Assembly: GCA_030685015.1 (NCBI GenBank)
Contig: JAUXWS010000019.1
Coordinates: forward strand, 1 to 64,000
Length of the DNA: 64,000 bases
Direction of reading: 5' to 3'
Source: a bacterium
GTDB taxonomy: Bacteria; CAIWAD01
The translations under genes and the position numbers were made by a program. Positions 51,867 through 62,300 of the stretch are shown in pieces; position 1 is the first letter of the stretch; every line of letters begins with the position of its first letter. The notes under the pieces are model-generated. The model ran no database searches. It was not told where the DNA came from and worked only from the letters and a program-made list of their open reading frames with translations.

Positions 51867-52313
51867 TCACAACCCGAACTGCCGGAAGTGATGGCGCAGG
51901 TGGCGATCCTGCAGGGCGGCCCATTGCAGGCGGGTCAAGGATCCAAAGACCGGATGGCCATGGCGGGCGGTGGGATCGGCCAGAACCTCGCGATGAAAGC
52001 GTCTGAGCAGGCCGCGGAGGCCATCCAGCGCGGCGGGGAAGGGCTCGCCGCGCGCAGCCAGGAAGTCCACGGTGGAGGGCAGGCCCGGCGGGATGGGCCA
52101 GGGAAGCAGTGCCACTGGCCGCAACAAGATCTGAAGGAAATGAGGCGCAAGGGGTTTGGCCTGGCGCAGGCCCATGGCGATCTCCAGGGAATTGGCCAGG
52201 TGCTCCACCATGCCCAGGGCGGTCAGCCGTCCCCAGCGCGGACGCCGCCCGTCTTCCAAACCGGCCAATCGGGCAAAGGCCCACTCCACTCGGGAGGAAT
52301 CAATCAGGCTCAT
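51867..52313 (-). CDS. DUF1569 (DinB-like) protein
   Basis: A 148-residue protein with the DUF1569 pattern. It has GMVEHLANSLEIAMG and the C-terminal HPVFGSLTRLQW and HLRHHFRQFG. The fold is a four-helix bundle with three metal-binding histidines, as in DinB proteins. Function is unknown. It ends 18 bases before the mutS2 start. The start at 52313 is the only one that fits the family. Confidence 0.8.
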   Translation of the reverse strand: MSLIDSSRVEWAFARLAGLEDGRRPRWGRLTALGMVEHLANSLEIAMGLRQAKPLAPHFLQILLRPVALLPWPIPPGLPSTVDFLAARGEPFPAALDGLRGLLRRFHREVLADPTARHGHPVFGSLTRLQWAALQDRHLRHHFRQFGL

Positions 52314-52568
52314 GGCAGGAGCATAACATTGCCCGACGAAGGCATCCCGTCTCACCGCCCGGCGCACAACATCCCTTTGTGACAATAATGGCGGGAAATG
52401 AGCCGGAATTCAAACCAAGGCATGAGTTCATAATCGCCGCACCGTCAAATCGTAATCATCCACCCTTATCCTGAAGCTCAGTTCAAAGGTGAGAGGGCCG
52501 CTCGCGGCATGATGCTGACGACGTCGTGGCCGGAGCTACCCGGCAGCCTGGAGGGCAGGGAGGTGGAT

Positions 52569-52787
52569 ATGGGGAAAAAGGATGATCTCCCTCCCGACCC
52601 GGGACGGATCGATCTCCGCCAGGAGTTCGAGGTCATGATGGCCAGGCTGGAGCAGCAGCGGGAAGACTTGGCGTGGCTAATCGAATTGAAAAACAAAGAG
52701 AAAGCTCCGCCACCGACGGTGCGGAGCATCACGTCGCCGGCTGACGACGAGGCCGGGCCTGACCTGACTCAAGACCGGGCGACATGA
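52569..52787 (+). CDS. Small hypothetical protein with coiled-coil segment
   Basis: A 72-residue acidic protein. Residues 15-47 are helical and charged (QEFEVMMARLEQQREDLAW), with a proline-rich tail. GGGAGGTGG lies just before the ATG. No family is recognised. A minus-strand terminator-like hairpin sits inside it, which lowers confidence. Confidence 0.4.
   Translation: MGKKDDLPPDPGRIDLRQEFEVMMARLEQQREDLAWLIELKNKEKAPPPTVRSITSPADDEAGPDLTQDRAT
52690..52727 (-). terminator. Terminator-like hairpin on the minus strand
   Basis: On the minus strand GCTCCGCACC pairs with GGTGGCGGAGC (one bulge) around GTC, followed by TTTCTCTTTGTTTTT. No minus-strand gene lies upstream of it, so it would end antisense transcripts coming from the protease region. 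Confidence 0.5.
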
Positions 52788-53039
52788 AGTCTTGCCATCG
52801 GCAGGCAAATCCTGTGTCTCGTGTGACACAAGGTCTCAGCGCATCGTCCAAATATGTACTCGGCAAAGCAGAGAATTCCCTTGGATGAATTCATGAAGCT
52901 GTTTATCATCCCACAGGATCGGCCTGACTCCGATCCAGCGACACCTGACATGACCATCAGCAACCATAGATCTGCATCCAGGCGCAGGGGCTTGACAGCT
53001 TTGCAGGCCAATGCCGGGGTGCCCACTGCAGGAGGATTC

Positions 53040-53483
53040 ATGAGGAAAGCACTCTGGTTGGCGCTCGTGCCGGCCCTGCTCTTCGCATCCAGCGATCCGA
53101 CCGAGCCGGCCGACACGCCGGGGGCGGTCGCCCCCGCCCACAGCGGGATCGCCGTGGTCGCGCCCCTGGCGCCCAGCGCCGTGGATCTGGCCCACAAGGA
53201 GGCCATGATGGCTCTGGCCCTGGAACGACAGGCCTTCGTCGAGGCCTTCAACTGGAACCGGGGCGGTGATCGGGTCGAGACGGCCCGCCTCCATGCCCGC
53301 GCCATGGACGGCTTCCACCGCCGGGAGCTGGAGCTGAAGCGCGACTGGTACGCGGCCAGCGGCCAGCTTGATCGCCTCGCCGCGATCGAGGCCGCCCTGG
53401 TGGCCCTGGAGGAAGCCGGGCGCCCGCAGCCCGAATTGGATCTGCCGCGCCCGGCGGCCCAACCACAGGAGGTGACCCCATGA
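53040..53483 (+). CDS. Cassette 1 protein A: small secreted helical protein
   Basis: A 147-residue protein with a signal peptide (MRKALWLALVPALLFAS). A Pro/Ala-rich linker follows, then a helical domain with LERQAFVEAFNW and RRELELKRDWYAASGQLDRL. The same pattern is found in the A proteins of cassettes 2 and 3 and nowhere else in the window. GGAGGATTC precedes the ATG at 53040. The stop overlaps gene B by ATGA. I do not recognise a family. A role as chaperone, inhibitor or binding partner of the protease is inferred from linkage. Confidence 0.75.
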   Translation: MRKALWLALVPALLFASSDPTEPADTPGAVAPAHSGIAVVAPLAPSAVDLAHKEAMMALALERQAFVEAFNWNRGGDRVETARLHARAMDGFHRRELELKRDWYAASGQLDRLAAIEAALVALEEAGRPQPELDLPRPAAQPQEVTP

Positions 53484-53980
53484 CCCGCATCGTCCTGGGT
53501 GGCCTGCTGGCCGCCCTGACCCTTGGCCTCGGCGCGATGGCCGAGGAGCGCCGCGTGGATGACGGCATCTACACGCTCGGCGAGGCGGCGGAGCCCACCC
53601 TGGTGCCCGCCGCCCAACTGGTGGAATCCCCCGCCAGCGGATCGCCCCCGGTCGAGTCGGGTCCGCTGGCCGAGCTGCGCGAGCGGCACCGCGCCGCGAT
53701 GGAGGCCCTTATCTCCAGCCCGGACGCCGTGCGCGACCACGGGCAGGTCCTTGCCATGGAGCGGGAGCTTGTGGCGCTGAAGGAGGCCCAGCAGCGCGAG
53801 GAGCTGCTGTGGCTCAAGTCCGACGCCCTGGCCCGTGGGGACCAGGCCCTGGCCGCACGCCTGGACGAGGCGCTGGAGGAGCTGACACCGCGGATCCTGC
53901 CGCCCGCCGGGCCGGCCGTCCCGCGGGATCCGGCCACGGGCCGCACCCTGGACGGCCGTGACGAGGGAGGTGTGAGATGA
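53480..53980 (+). CDS. Cassette 1 protein B: small secreted helical protein
   Basis: A 166-residue protein. A signal peptide (MTRIVLGGLLAALTLGLGAMA) is followed by a conserved N-terminal motif EERRVDDGIYT, a helical middle (LAELRERHRAAMEAL; EAQQREELLWLKSDALARGD), and a conserved C-terminus PRDPATGRTLDGRDEGGVR. That last stretch encodes the ribosome binding site of the protease gene (GAGGGAGGTG), which may explain its conservation. It overlaps the protease start by ATGA. No known family is recognised. Paralogue of the gene at 58835. Confidence 0.75.
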   Translation: MTRIVLGGLLAALTLGLGAMAEERRVDDGIYTLGEAAEPTLVPAAQLVESPASGSPPVESGPLAELRERHRAAMEALISSPDAVRDHGQVLAMERELVALKEAQQREELLWLKSDALARGDQALAARLDEALEELTPRILPPAGPAVPRDPATGRTLDGRDEGGVR

Positions 53981-56900
53981 ACAAGCTGTTGATGACATCC
54001 CTGCTGGCGCTGGGTCTGATGGCCACCAGCGCCCTGGCCCTGCGCGACCTCTCCCTCAAGCAGCAGGGGGAGCTGCCCCGCGACCAGTACGTGGACCTGG
54101 TGGATCCCGACCACGTCCACCTGGACAAGCTGGTGGTGAAGTTCGTCGAGGACACGCGCGTGCGTCTGCGCGACGGCCGCCTTGTCTCCCTGGAAGGATG
54201 GCGCACGGACGCCCTGGAGGCCTTCCTCAAGGCTCGGCCGCACCTCTCCGTCGAGCGCCTCTTCTCCAGCGTGGGCGAGGAGGAGCTGGAGGCCTACATC
54301 GCCCGGGGTGAACAACTGAGCGGCTACGATGTGGCCGATCTCAACAACTGGTACCTCTTCCGCGTGGACGACCGACGTGTGGACGCCAAGGGCCTGCTGC
54401 TGGATCTGCTCCAGCTGGACCTGGTGCAGACCGGCTACTACGAGCCGAAGGGCGAGCCTGCTGTGTGCGGGACGGACCCCGCCCCCACCACCCCCAACTA
54501 CGTGGGCAGCCAGGGCTACCGCGGCGCGGCGCCCACGGGCGTGGACATCCAGTACGCCTGGGACTACAACCCCACCTACGGCAATGGGATCAGCAGCTAC
54601 TGGTTCCAGGACATGGAGGTGGGGTGGTGCGAGGACCATGAGGATTTCGCCAGCACCTTCACCATCCGCAACCCGCCGGACTCCGATGTCCCCGACTATT
54701 ACAACCACGGCACGGCCGTGATGGGGATCGTGGGGGCCTGCGACGACGGCAAGGGCGTCACCGGCCTGGTGCCCGACGTGCGCCTCACGGCCCGCACCGT
54801 CCTCAACCACAGCTCCTATGCGGACGCCCTCATCGCCATCGGCAATGATTTGGTGACGGGTGAGACCTACCTGATCGAGCTGCATGCCCAGGGTCCGGAC
54901 CAAGGCACCACCTGCGTCTGCAACTGCGCCCAGTTCCGCTACATCGCCATCGAGTACTGGCAGGGCAACTTCGACGCCATCCTGGCCAACAGCGCCAACG
55001 GCCGATACTGCGTGGAGGCGGCGGGCAACGGCAGCATGGACCTGGACTGGGCCGGCTACAGCGGCGCCTTCAACCGCTCCTTCCGCGACAGCCAGGCCAT
55101 CATCGTGGGGGCTGGCACCTCGGGCAGCGTCCACAACCCGGAGTGCTGGACCAACCACGGCACCCGCATCGACGCCTACGGCTGGGGCAGCAACGTGGTC
55201 ACCACCGGCTACGGCACCCTCTTCAACCAGGCCGACTGCCAGCAGGACTATGCCAGCGGCTTCGCCGGCACTTCCAGCGCCAGCCCCATCGTGGCAGGGC
55301 CGGCCGTCAGCCTGGCCCTGATCCACAACGCGCAGTTCGGCAGCTACCCCGCGCCCCTGACCCTGCGCAGCCGCCTGCAAACCAACGGCACGCCCCAGGG
55401 ACCGGTGGACACCTGGAAGGAACTCAGCGTCCAGCCCAACATGAAGGGCATCCTCGCCCCCGACCTGCTGCCCTACACGCCGGTCGACTGGAGCGCCAGC
55501 GTCGTGCCCTCCAATGTGACGGGCACAAATACCGTGTCCGCCAACCTGCCCCCGGCTCCGGCCGCCACCTACATCGACCTCTGCTTCCTCAACCAGAGCC
55601 GCTACGGCAGCGTGGCCTCCGCCCTCTCCCGGCTCTATCGGGATGACGTGTTCATCGGGTCCGCCACCGCCACCAACCTGGGACCCTTCACAAGCGCGGC
55701 GGCCAACGATTTTTCCCAGACCATCCGTGGCGGCCTCCATTACCTGAAACTGGTCTGCGATCCCCTAAGCGCCGTCGACGAGAGCGTGGAGACCAACAAC
55801 ACGGAGGTCCTCGCCTACTGCTGGGATCCCGCCATCCTGGCCATCAACAGCCCCCAGACCTTCACCCGCGGACCGAAGAAGAATCCCGAGGGATACTCCT
55901 CGTTTGCCCTGGACGGCTACCGCATGAGCACCACGGGGTGGTGGCGGGTCTTCGGCGTGATGCCGGCCTCTTCCGCCGGCGATTACGACCTGCGCCTTTA
56001 CAACACGGCGCCCACCTCCACCACGGGCTGGACCAGTCACGTCAGCTCGTCGTTACACTCGTCAGCCACGGACTTCGTGGGCAGCAACGGCAACCTGGTC
56101 TCCGACGGCATCCATGCCGGGGTGGTCAATCACAACGACACCAGCGATTCCTACACGGTGGAGTCCGACATCTCCAGCTACCTGGGATCCGTCCCGGCAA
56201 GCCAGGCTCTGGTGGGCAACTACAGCCTGGATGCCGGCGAGATCCTCGACGCCTTCGAGATGAACTGCACGGCCGGCTCCCCGGTGTGGCTGAACTTCCA
56301 GGTCACGGACGGCGCGGCCGACCTGGCCGTCCTCGTCTATGGACCCGGCACGACCTATTTCAGCCGGGACAGCGCCCTGTGGGCCTTGAATGCGGGTGGG
56401 GCCGGCGCCAGCGAGATGGGCATCTTCACGCCCGCGGAGAGCGGCTTCCACGGCATCGTCGTATGCAAGAACCTGCGCAGCGACCTGGCCAACCAAGTCT
56501 CTTACGACTTCTACTGGGGCCCCCCCGCCGGCGACCTCGTCACCGTGGCGCGGGCCAGCTGGACGGCGCCCGTGGTGGCGCGCAACAGTGGCGGCACAGT
56601 GGGCGCGCTGCCCGCCGTGCTCAATGAGGGTCCAAGCTTGGGCGACGCCGGCGTGGCCAACATCGGCCTGGGCAGCGTGCCAGCCGGGGCCAACCTGGCC
56701 ATCACCCTGGACGGGGTCACCGTCTACACCAGCGGAAACTTCGCCTCCCTGGCCCCCGGCTACGAGGGTGAGGTCGCCAACCGGTCCATCGGCGCGGTCA
56801 AGGGGGGCCGCCACGAGCTGGGCGCCATCCAGGACGTGAACAGCGAGGTGGCCGAGCAGCTGCCCGACGGCGAGGCCAACAACCGGCACTATCGGCAGTA

Positions 56901-58068
56901 CGCCTGGGCGCCCCACCCGCTGACCTTCGGAGTCCAGGAGTCCCGGACGGCGGCGCCCAACTACGTCAACCCCCAGAACCCGGACTACTGGAGCCAGCCC
57001 GGACCCAACCAGGACGGCTACCTCCTGTCCACCGCCTTCTGGACGGCCGTGGCGGCCATGCCCACCCATGCCGAGGGCTATCTGCCCACCTACATCTACG
57101 CCAACGCGGACACGAACCCCATTTCGGCCTACCTGTATCCCGTCGCGACCAACTATCCGCCCTACGGTGGCATCAGCCTGGTGGCCGCCAACGGCAACGT
57201 GCTGGGCAATGTCGTCCAGCGGAACGTGGGTGTGAGCAACGGCTGGGCCTATCCCACCCATTCCACGCAGCCCTACACTGTCCAGATGGCCCATTGGATG
57301 GACGACCTGGAGGCGGGACATGTCTACCCGGGCACCTTGGCCGCGGGCGCGGGTGGCGGGCAGCTGCTGCACATGCGGGACATGCACCTCTTCGCCGGTG
57401 AGAGCGTTTCCCTCAGGCTGTTCAACAACTCCACCGTGGACCTGGGCCTGGCCATCTTCCAGGCCGGCCTGGGCTACGCGACCTTGGACAACGCGGCGGC
57501 CGTCTTCAACGGCGCCGGCGTGGGTGTCGACGAGAGCGGCGCTTTCACGGCCACGGTGACGGGCTGGCATGGCGTGGCGGTCTACCGCAGCGGATACCAG
57601 GACCTGGGGCCGGCGGCGCCCTACAGCTTGGTCATGGGAACCCGGCGTCCGGTGGCCATCACCGACCTGGAGCTGATCCCCGTGGAGCTGGACGCCTCGG
57701 ACGGCTATTACCTCTTCACCCTGCAATTCGGCGACGTGACCCAGGATGTCAACGGAGATCCATTGGTCGTGGACTACTACCGCTTCTGGTGGAGCTTCGA
57801 CCCCTACGCGGAATTCCCCAACGGCTGGGTGAATTGGGACAACTGGCCGGTGAGCGAGCTGGTGAACTTCCTCTCCACCACGGGCGGAGCGACCGGCATC
57901 TACTTCCTGGTCACGGCGGTGGACAACAACGGCGTGCTGCTGGCCACCTCGCACCCGGACCTGGTGGGCGCCGCCGATGCGGAAGCCGTGCGCCGGGCAC
58001 CCCTGGCCGGCGGCATTCCGGGTCAGTCGCTTGGCGCGGGTGAAGCCGTGGACAGGCCCCTCCCTTGA
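53977..58068 (+). CDS. Cassette 1 large secreted subtilisin-fold serine protease
   Basis: A 1,363-residue secreted protein. A signal peptide (about residues 1-21, ending SALA) is followed by a 150-residue N-terminal domain, perhaps a propeptide, then an S8 peptidase domain. The triad is D212 (WFQDMEVGW), H244 (NHGTAVMG) and S433 (GTSSASPI), with N351 (AAGNGS) for the oxyanion hole. The C-terminal two-thirds are beta-rich: CARDB-like repeats near 528-608 and 868-971 (VDESVETNN, EQLPDGEANN), pre-peptidase-like domains near 744-841 and 1114-1208, and a last sandwich near 1227-1328. No type IX sorting tail is visible. Cysteines cluster around CVCNC. Confidence 0.87.
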   Translation: MNKLLMTSLLALGLMATSALALRDLSLKQQGELPRDQYVDLVDPDHVHLDKLVVKFVEDTRVRLRDGRLVSLEGWRTDALEAFLKARPHLSVERLFSSVGEEELEAYIARGEQLSGYDVADLNNWYLFRVDDRRVDAKGLLLDLLQLDLVQTGYYEPKGEPAVCGTDPAPTTPNYVGSQGYRGAAPTGVDIQYAWDYNPTYGNGISSYWFQDMEVGWCEDHEDFASTFTIRNPPDSDVPDYYNHGTAVMGIVGACDDGKGVTGLVPDVRLTARTVLNHSSYADALIAIGNDLVTGETYLIELHAQGPDQGTTCVCNCAQFRYIAIEYWQGNFDAILANSANGRYCVEAAGNGSMDLDWAGYSGAFNRSFRDSQAIIVGAGTSGSVHNPECWTNHGTRIDAYGWGSNVVTTGYGTLFNQADCQQDYASGFAGTSSASPIVAGPAVSLALIHNAQFGSYPAPLTLRSRLQTNGTPQGPVDTWKELSVQPNMKGILAPDLLPYTPVDWSASVVPSNVTGTNTVSANLPPAPAATYIDLCFLNQSRYGSVASALSRLYRDDVFIGSATATNLGPFTSAAANDFSQTIRGGLHYLKLVCDPLSAVDESVETNNTEVLAYCWDPAILAINSPQTFTRGPKKNPEGYSSFALDGYRMSTTGWWRVFGVMPASSAGDYDLRLYNTAPTSTTGWTSHVSSSLHSSATDFVGSNGNLVSDGIHAGVVNHNDTSDSYTVESDISSYLGSVPASQALVGNYSLDAGEILDAFEMNCTAGSPVWLNFQVTDGAADLAVLVYGPGTTYFSRDSALWALNAGGAGASEMGIFTPAESGFHGIVVCKNLRSDLANQVSYDFYWGPPAGDLVTVARASWTAPVVARNSGGTVGALPAVLNEGPSLGDAGVANIGLGSVPAGANLAITLDGVTVYTSGNFASLAPGYEGEVANRSIGAVKGGRHELGAIQDVNSEVAEQLPDGEANNRHYRQYAWAPHPLTFGVQESRTAAPNYVNPQNPDYWSQPGPNQDGYLLSTAFWTAVAAMPTHAEGYLPTYIYANADTNPISAYLYPVATNYPPYGGISLVAANGNVLGNVVQRNVGVSNGWAYPTHSTQPYTVQMAHWMDDLEAGHVYPGTLAAGAGGGQLLHMRDMHLFAGESVSLRLFNNSTVDLGLAIFQAGLGYATLDNAAAVFNGAGVGVDESGAFTATVTGWHGVAVYRSGYQDLGPAAPYSLVMGTRRPVAITDLELIPVELDASDGYYLFTLQFGDVTQDVNGDPLVVDYYRFWWSFDPYAEFPNGWVNWDNWPVSELVNFLSTTGGATGIYFLVTAVDNNGVLLATSHPDLVGAADAEAVRRAPLAGGIPGQSLGAGEAVDRPLP

Positions 58069-58087
58069 CCTTGATGCTTTCATCCAT

Positions 58088-58120
58088 GGCCCCCGATCCA
58101 GCCCGGATCGGGGGCCTTTC
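58088..58120 (+). terminator. Rho-independent terminator of cassette 1
   Basis: GGCCCCCGATCC pairs perfectly with GGATCGGGGGCC around AGCCC, followed by TTTCCC. It starts 20 bases after the protease stop. Confidence 0.85.
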
Positions 58121-58391
58121 CCATGGGCCGGCCTTCTGGCCTCTTCGTCATGGGTCGGCATTTCCTTCCAGGATACCCGACCCTGTGTCGGACACCTGTC
58201 CGGGCATTCATCCAATTTTCCAGCATTTTGATTTCTCTTGCAGCTCTTGCTGAACTCGTTTAACATCCCACACGCATCATAGCCCTTGTCAAAAGGGCGC
58301 ACACAGCATTGAGAAAACAACACACCGACGATTCCGCCGCGCGACGCAAGGCATTGGTCCGCACGGATGGTCGCCCCAGCAAGGAGGATCC
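58121..58391 (+). promoter_or_regulatory. Spacer and probable promoter region of cassette 2
   Basis: No gene is visible. It contains an element at 58177-58201: CCGAC, five bases, then GTCGGACACCTGTCC. The same 15-base end is found between cassettes 2 and 3. An AT-rich stretch (58205-58320) probably holds the promoter, and a small hairpin (GCCCTT...AAGGGC) lies near 58280. The likely leader is long. Confidence 0.5.
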
Positions 58392-58838
58392 ATGAGACAC
58401 GCATTCTGGTTGGCGCTCCTGCCCGGCCTGTTGTTCGCCTCCGGCGATCAGGCAAGGCAGGCCGACGCCCCGGGAGTGGCCGCGCCAGCCACTCCCGCCG
58501 CCACCGTGACGGCGCCGCCCCCGCCCCCCATCCCGGCGGACCTGGCCTGCAAGGAGGCGCTGGACGCCCTGGCCCTGGAGCGGCAGACTTTTGTCGAGTC
58601 CTTCGACTGGGGCCAAGCGGGTGATCCCGACGAGCTGGCCCGCCGCTACTCCCGCACCATGGACGACTTCGTCCGGCGGGAGCTGGAGATCAAGCGCGAC
58701 TGGTACGAGGCCACCGGCCAGACCGACCTGCTGGCGGGGGTTGAAGCCAGCCTGGACCGCCTCACCCAACCGCAGCGACTCCTGCCTGAGATCGAGCAGG
58801 AGCGCGGCACGCCCATCGCCCCGGAGGTGACACCATGA
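58392..58838 (+). CDS. Cassette 2 protein A: small secreted helical protein
   Basis: A 148-residue paralogue of the protein at 53040. It has a signal peptide (MRHAFWLALLPGLLFAS), a Pro/Ala linker, then LERQTFVESFDW and RRELEIKRDWYEATGQTDLL. Conservation is strong in the helical part and low in the linker. AAGGAGGATC precedes the ATG. It overlaps gene B by ATGA. The mature protein is presumably periplasmic or secreted; no lipobox is present. Confidence 0.77.
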   Translation: MRHAFWLALLPGLLFASGDQARQADAPGVAAPATPAATVTAPPPPPIPADLACKEALDALALERQTFVESFDWGQAGDPDELARRYSRTMDDFVRRELEIKRDWYEATGQTDLLAGVEASLDRLTQPQRLLPEIEQERGTPIAPEVTP

Positions 58839-59344
58839 GACGTTTCATTCTGGGCGGGCTGCTGGTCGCGTTGGCCACCGCCGTCCTGGCCCCCGCCGCC
58901 GGCGCCGAGGAGCGCCGCGTGGATGACGGGTTCTACACCATCGAAGAGCCGGCGGAACCCGCCGCGGCGGATCCCGCCCAGCTGGCGCCGGCCGCGGGCG
59001 ACATCCCCGCTCCCCTTGTACCCGCGCCGCTGGCCGAGGTGCGCCAGCGCCATCGCATCGAACTCGAGACGCTGACCGCCGGCCTGGCCGCCGCCCGCGA
59101 CCAGGCGGAGCGTGAATCCCTGGAGCGGCAGGCCATGGACCTCAAGCTCGCCCAGCAGCGCGAGGAGCTGCAGTGGCTAATGGCCGACGCCCTGGCCCGC
59201 GGCGACTCCGCCTACGCGGCGCAGTTGGGCGAGGCGCTGGACGCCCTGGTCCCCCGCCCCGCCCCGGTCCCCGTCACCTTGGTGCCCCGCGATCCCGCCA
59301 CGGGCCGCGCCCTGGACAGCCGTGACGAGGGAGGTGTGAGATGA
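58835..59344 (+). CDS. Cassette 2 protein B: small secreted helical protein
   Basis: A 169-residue paralogue of the protein at 53480. The motif EERRVDDGFYT directly follows the predicted signal peptide cleavage (AGA). The middle is helical (RHRIELETL; LAQQREELQWL), and the C-terminus PRDPATGRALDSRDEGGVR is nearly identical to cassette 1. It overlaps the protease start by ATGA. Function unknown; always between A and the protease. Confidence 0.77.
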   Translation: MRRFILGGLLVALATAVLAPAAGAEERRVDDGFYTIEEPAEPAAADPAQLAPAAGDIPAPLVPAPLAEVRQRHRIELETLTAGLAAARDQAERESLERQAMDLKLAQQREELQWLMADALARGDSAYAAQLGEALDALVPRPAPVPVTLVPRDPATGRALDSRDEGGVR

Positions 59345-62300
59345 ACAAGCTGTTGATGACATCCCTCCTGGCGCTGGGCCTCATGGCCACCAGCGCCCTG
59401 GCCCTGCGCGACCTCTCCCTCACGCAGCAGGGCGAGCTGCCCCGCGACCAGTTCGTCGACCTGATCAACCCCGACCACTACCGTCTGGATCTGCTGGTCG
59501 TCCAGTTCGTGGAGGACACGCGCATCCGATTGCGCGACGAGCAGCTGGTCTCCCTCGAAGGCCGCAATCTCTCCGCGGTGGACGCCTTCCTCAAGGCGCA
59601 TCCGGAGATCACCGTGGAGCGCCTCTTCCAGAGCATGGGAGAAGAGGAGCTGGACGCCTACGTGGCCCTGGGCGAGCAGCGCAGCGGCATCGACGTGGCC
59701 GACCTCAACAACTTCTACCTCTTCCGCGTGGACGGCCGCAACAGCGACGCCAAGGGCCTGCTGCTTGACCTGCTCAAAGTGGAACTGGTGCAGACCTGCT
59801 ACTACGAGCCCATCGGCCAGCCGGCCGTCTGCGGCAGCGATCCGGCGCCCGTCACGCCCAACTGGACGGCCAGCCAGGACTACCGCGAGGAGGCCCCCGC
59901 CGGCGTGGACATCCAGTACGCCTGGGCCTTCGATCCCACCTACGGCAACGGGGTCAGCAGCTACTGGTTCCAGGACTTGGAGTGGGGCTGGTGCGAGGAC
60001 CACGAGGACTTTGCCTCCACCTTCCTCATCCGCAACCCGCCCGACTCCGGGACTGCCGATTTCTACAACCACGGCACGGCGGTGATGGGGATCGTGGGCG
60101 CCTGCGACGACGGCAAGGGCATGACCGGCCTGGTGCCGGACGTGCGTCTCACTGCCCGCGTGGTGAGCAACCATGCCAGTTACGCCGACGCCCTCATCGC
60201 CATCGGCGGAGACCTGTTGCTGGGCGAGACCTACCTCATCGAGATCCACGCCCCGGGTCCCAGCCAGGGCACCACCTGCTATTGCAACTGCGACCAGTTC
60301 CAATACATCGCCATCGAGTACTGGACGGCCAACTACAACGCCATCCTGGCCAACAGCACCAACGGACGCTACTGCATCGAGGCCGCCGGCAACGGCAGCA
60401 TGGACCTGGACTGGGCCGGCTACGGCGGCGCCTTCAACCTGGGTGTGCGCGACAGCCAGGCCATCATCGTGGGCGCCGGCACCTCGGGCAGCGTGCACAA
60501 CCCGGAGTGCTGGACCAACCACGGCACGCGCATCAGCGCCTACGGCTGGGGTAGCGGCGTCTACACGACCGGCTACGGCTACCTCTTCAACCAGACGGAC
60601 TGCCAGCAGGACTACACCCATGACTTCGGCGGCACCTCCAGCGCCAGCCCCATCGTGGCCGGACCCGCCATCAGTCTGGCCCTCATCCACAACAACATGT
60701 ACGGCAACTATCTAGCCCCCAGCACGCTGCGCACACGTCTCGCCATCAACGGCACGCCCCAGGGACCGACCGATCCCTGGAAGGAGATCAACGTGATGCC
60801 CAACATGAAGGGCATCCTGGCGCCGGACCTGCGACCCTACCTTTATGGGGACTGGGTGGCCAACATCGTCCCCTCCGACGTGACGGGAACCCACACCCTG
60901 CCCGCCAACCTGCTTCCGGCGCCGGCGACCACCTATTTCGACTGGGCCTGGCACAACGCCGGATTGTACGGGGCGGCCTCGCCGGCCCGCGCCTACCTCT
61001 ACCAGGATGACGCCTACATCATCTACGCCTACAACAGCACGCTCAACCCCAACACCACGAGCAGCTACAGCGATTATGGCGTGGTGATGCGGGGCGGACT
61101 GCACTACATCAAGAACCAACTGGATGCGGACAACTTGGTCGACGAAAGTGTGGAGACCAACAACAAGCAGATCATCGCCTACCGCTGGGATCCGGTCGCA
61201 CTGGCGTCCAATGCGCCCCAGTCCTTCAGCCGCGGCCCCAAGAAGAATCCGGAGGGCTACAGCTTCTACGCCTCGGACGGCTATGGCAACGGCGGCGGCT
61301 TCCCGGGCTGGTGGGATGTCACGGGCGTGATGCCGGCCACGGGCACGGACTACGACATCTACCTGTTCAACGTGGACCCCACGCCCACTAACGGCTGGAC
61401 CACCACCGTGGCGGCCAGCGGCTCCGTCTCCGGCACGGACTTCGTGGGATGCAACAACAACACCACGACGGACGGCGATTTCACGGCGGTCATCAACTAC
61501 AACGACTCCGCCGAGGGCTACACGGTGGAGCGGGAGGGCTCCGTCTACCTGGGCAGCCCCCCCGCCACGCAGAGCTTGGTGGGCAACTACAGCCTGGCCG
61601 CCGGCGAGATCCTGGACGTGTGGGAGATCAACTGCACGGCGGGCACGCCGGTCTGGTTCAACTTCGTGGCCACGGGCGGCACGGCAGACCTCGCCGTCTT
61701 CATCTTCGGGCCGTCCGCCACCTACTTCTCCCGCGGCGGCGCCACCTGGACGCTCAACACGGGCGGCGCCGGCGCCAGCGAGATGGGCATCTTCACACCC
61801 ACCGCGTCCGGCTACCATGGCATCGTGGTGTGCAAGAACCTGGTCTACGACCTGGACGAGCACGTCAACTACAGCTTCTATTGGGGACCGCCCGCCGGCG
61901 ACTTGGTCACCGTGGCCCGCGCCGGCTGGACGGCGCCCGTGGTGGCGCGCAACAGCGGCGGCAGCGTGGGCGTGCTGCCCGCCGTGCTGAACGAGGGCCC
62001 CAGCCTGGGTGACGCCGGCGTGGCCAACATCGGGATGGGCACCACCCCCGCCGGTCCCAACCTGGCCTTCCACCTGGACGGACCTTTCGTCTACAGCAGC
62101 GGGGACTTCGGCGCCCTGGCGCCGGGCTACGAGGGCGAGATCAGCGGCCGCAGCATCGGCACGGTCAAGGGCGGACGCCACGAGCTGGGCGCCATCCAGG
62201 ACTACTTGGGCGAAGTGGCCGAACAGCTTCCCTATGGCGAGACCAACAACACCCATTACGAGCAGTACGCCTGGTCGCCCTTCGTGCCGACCAACCTGAC

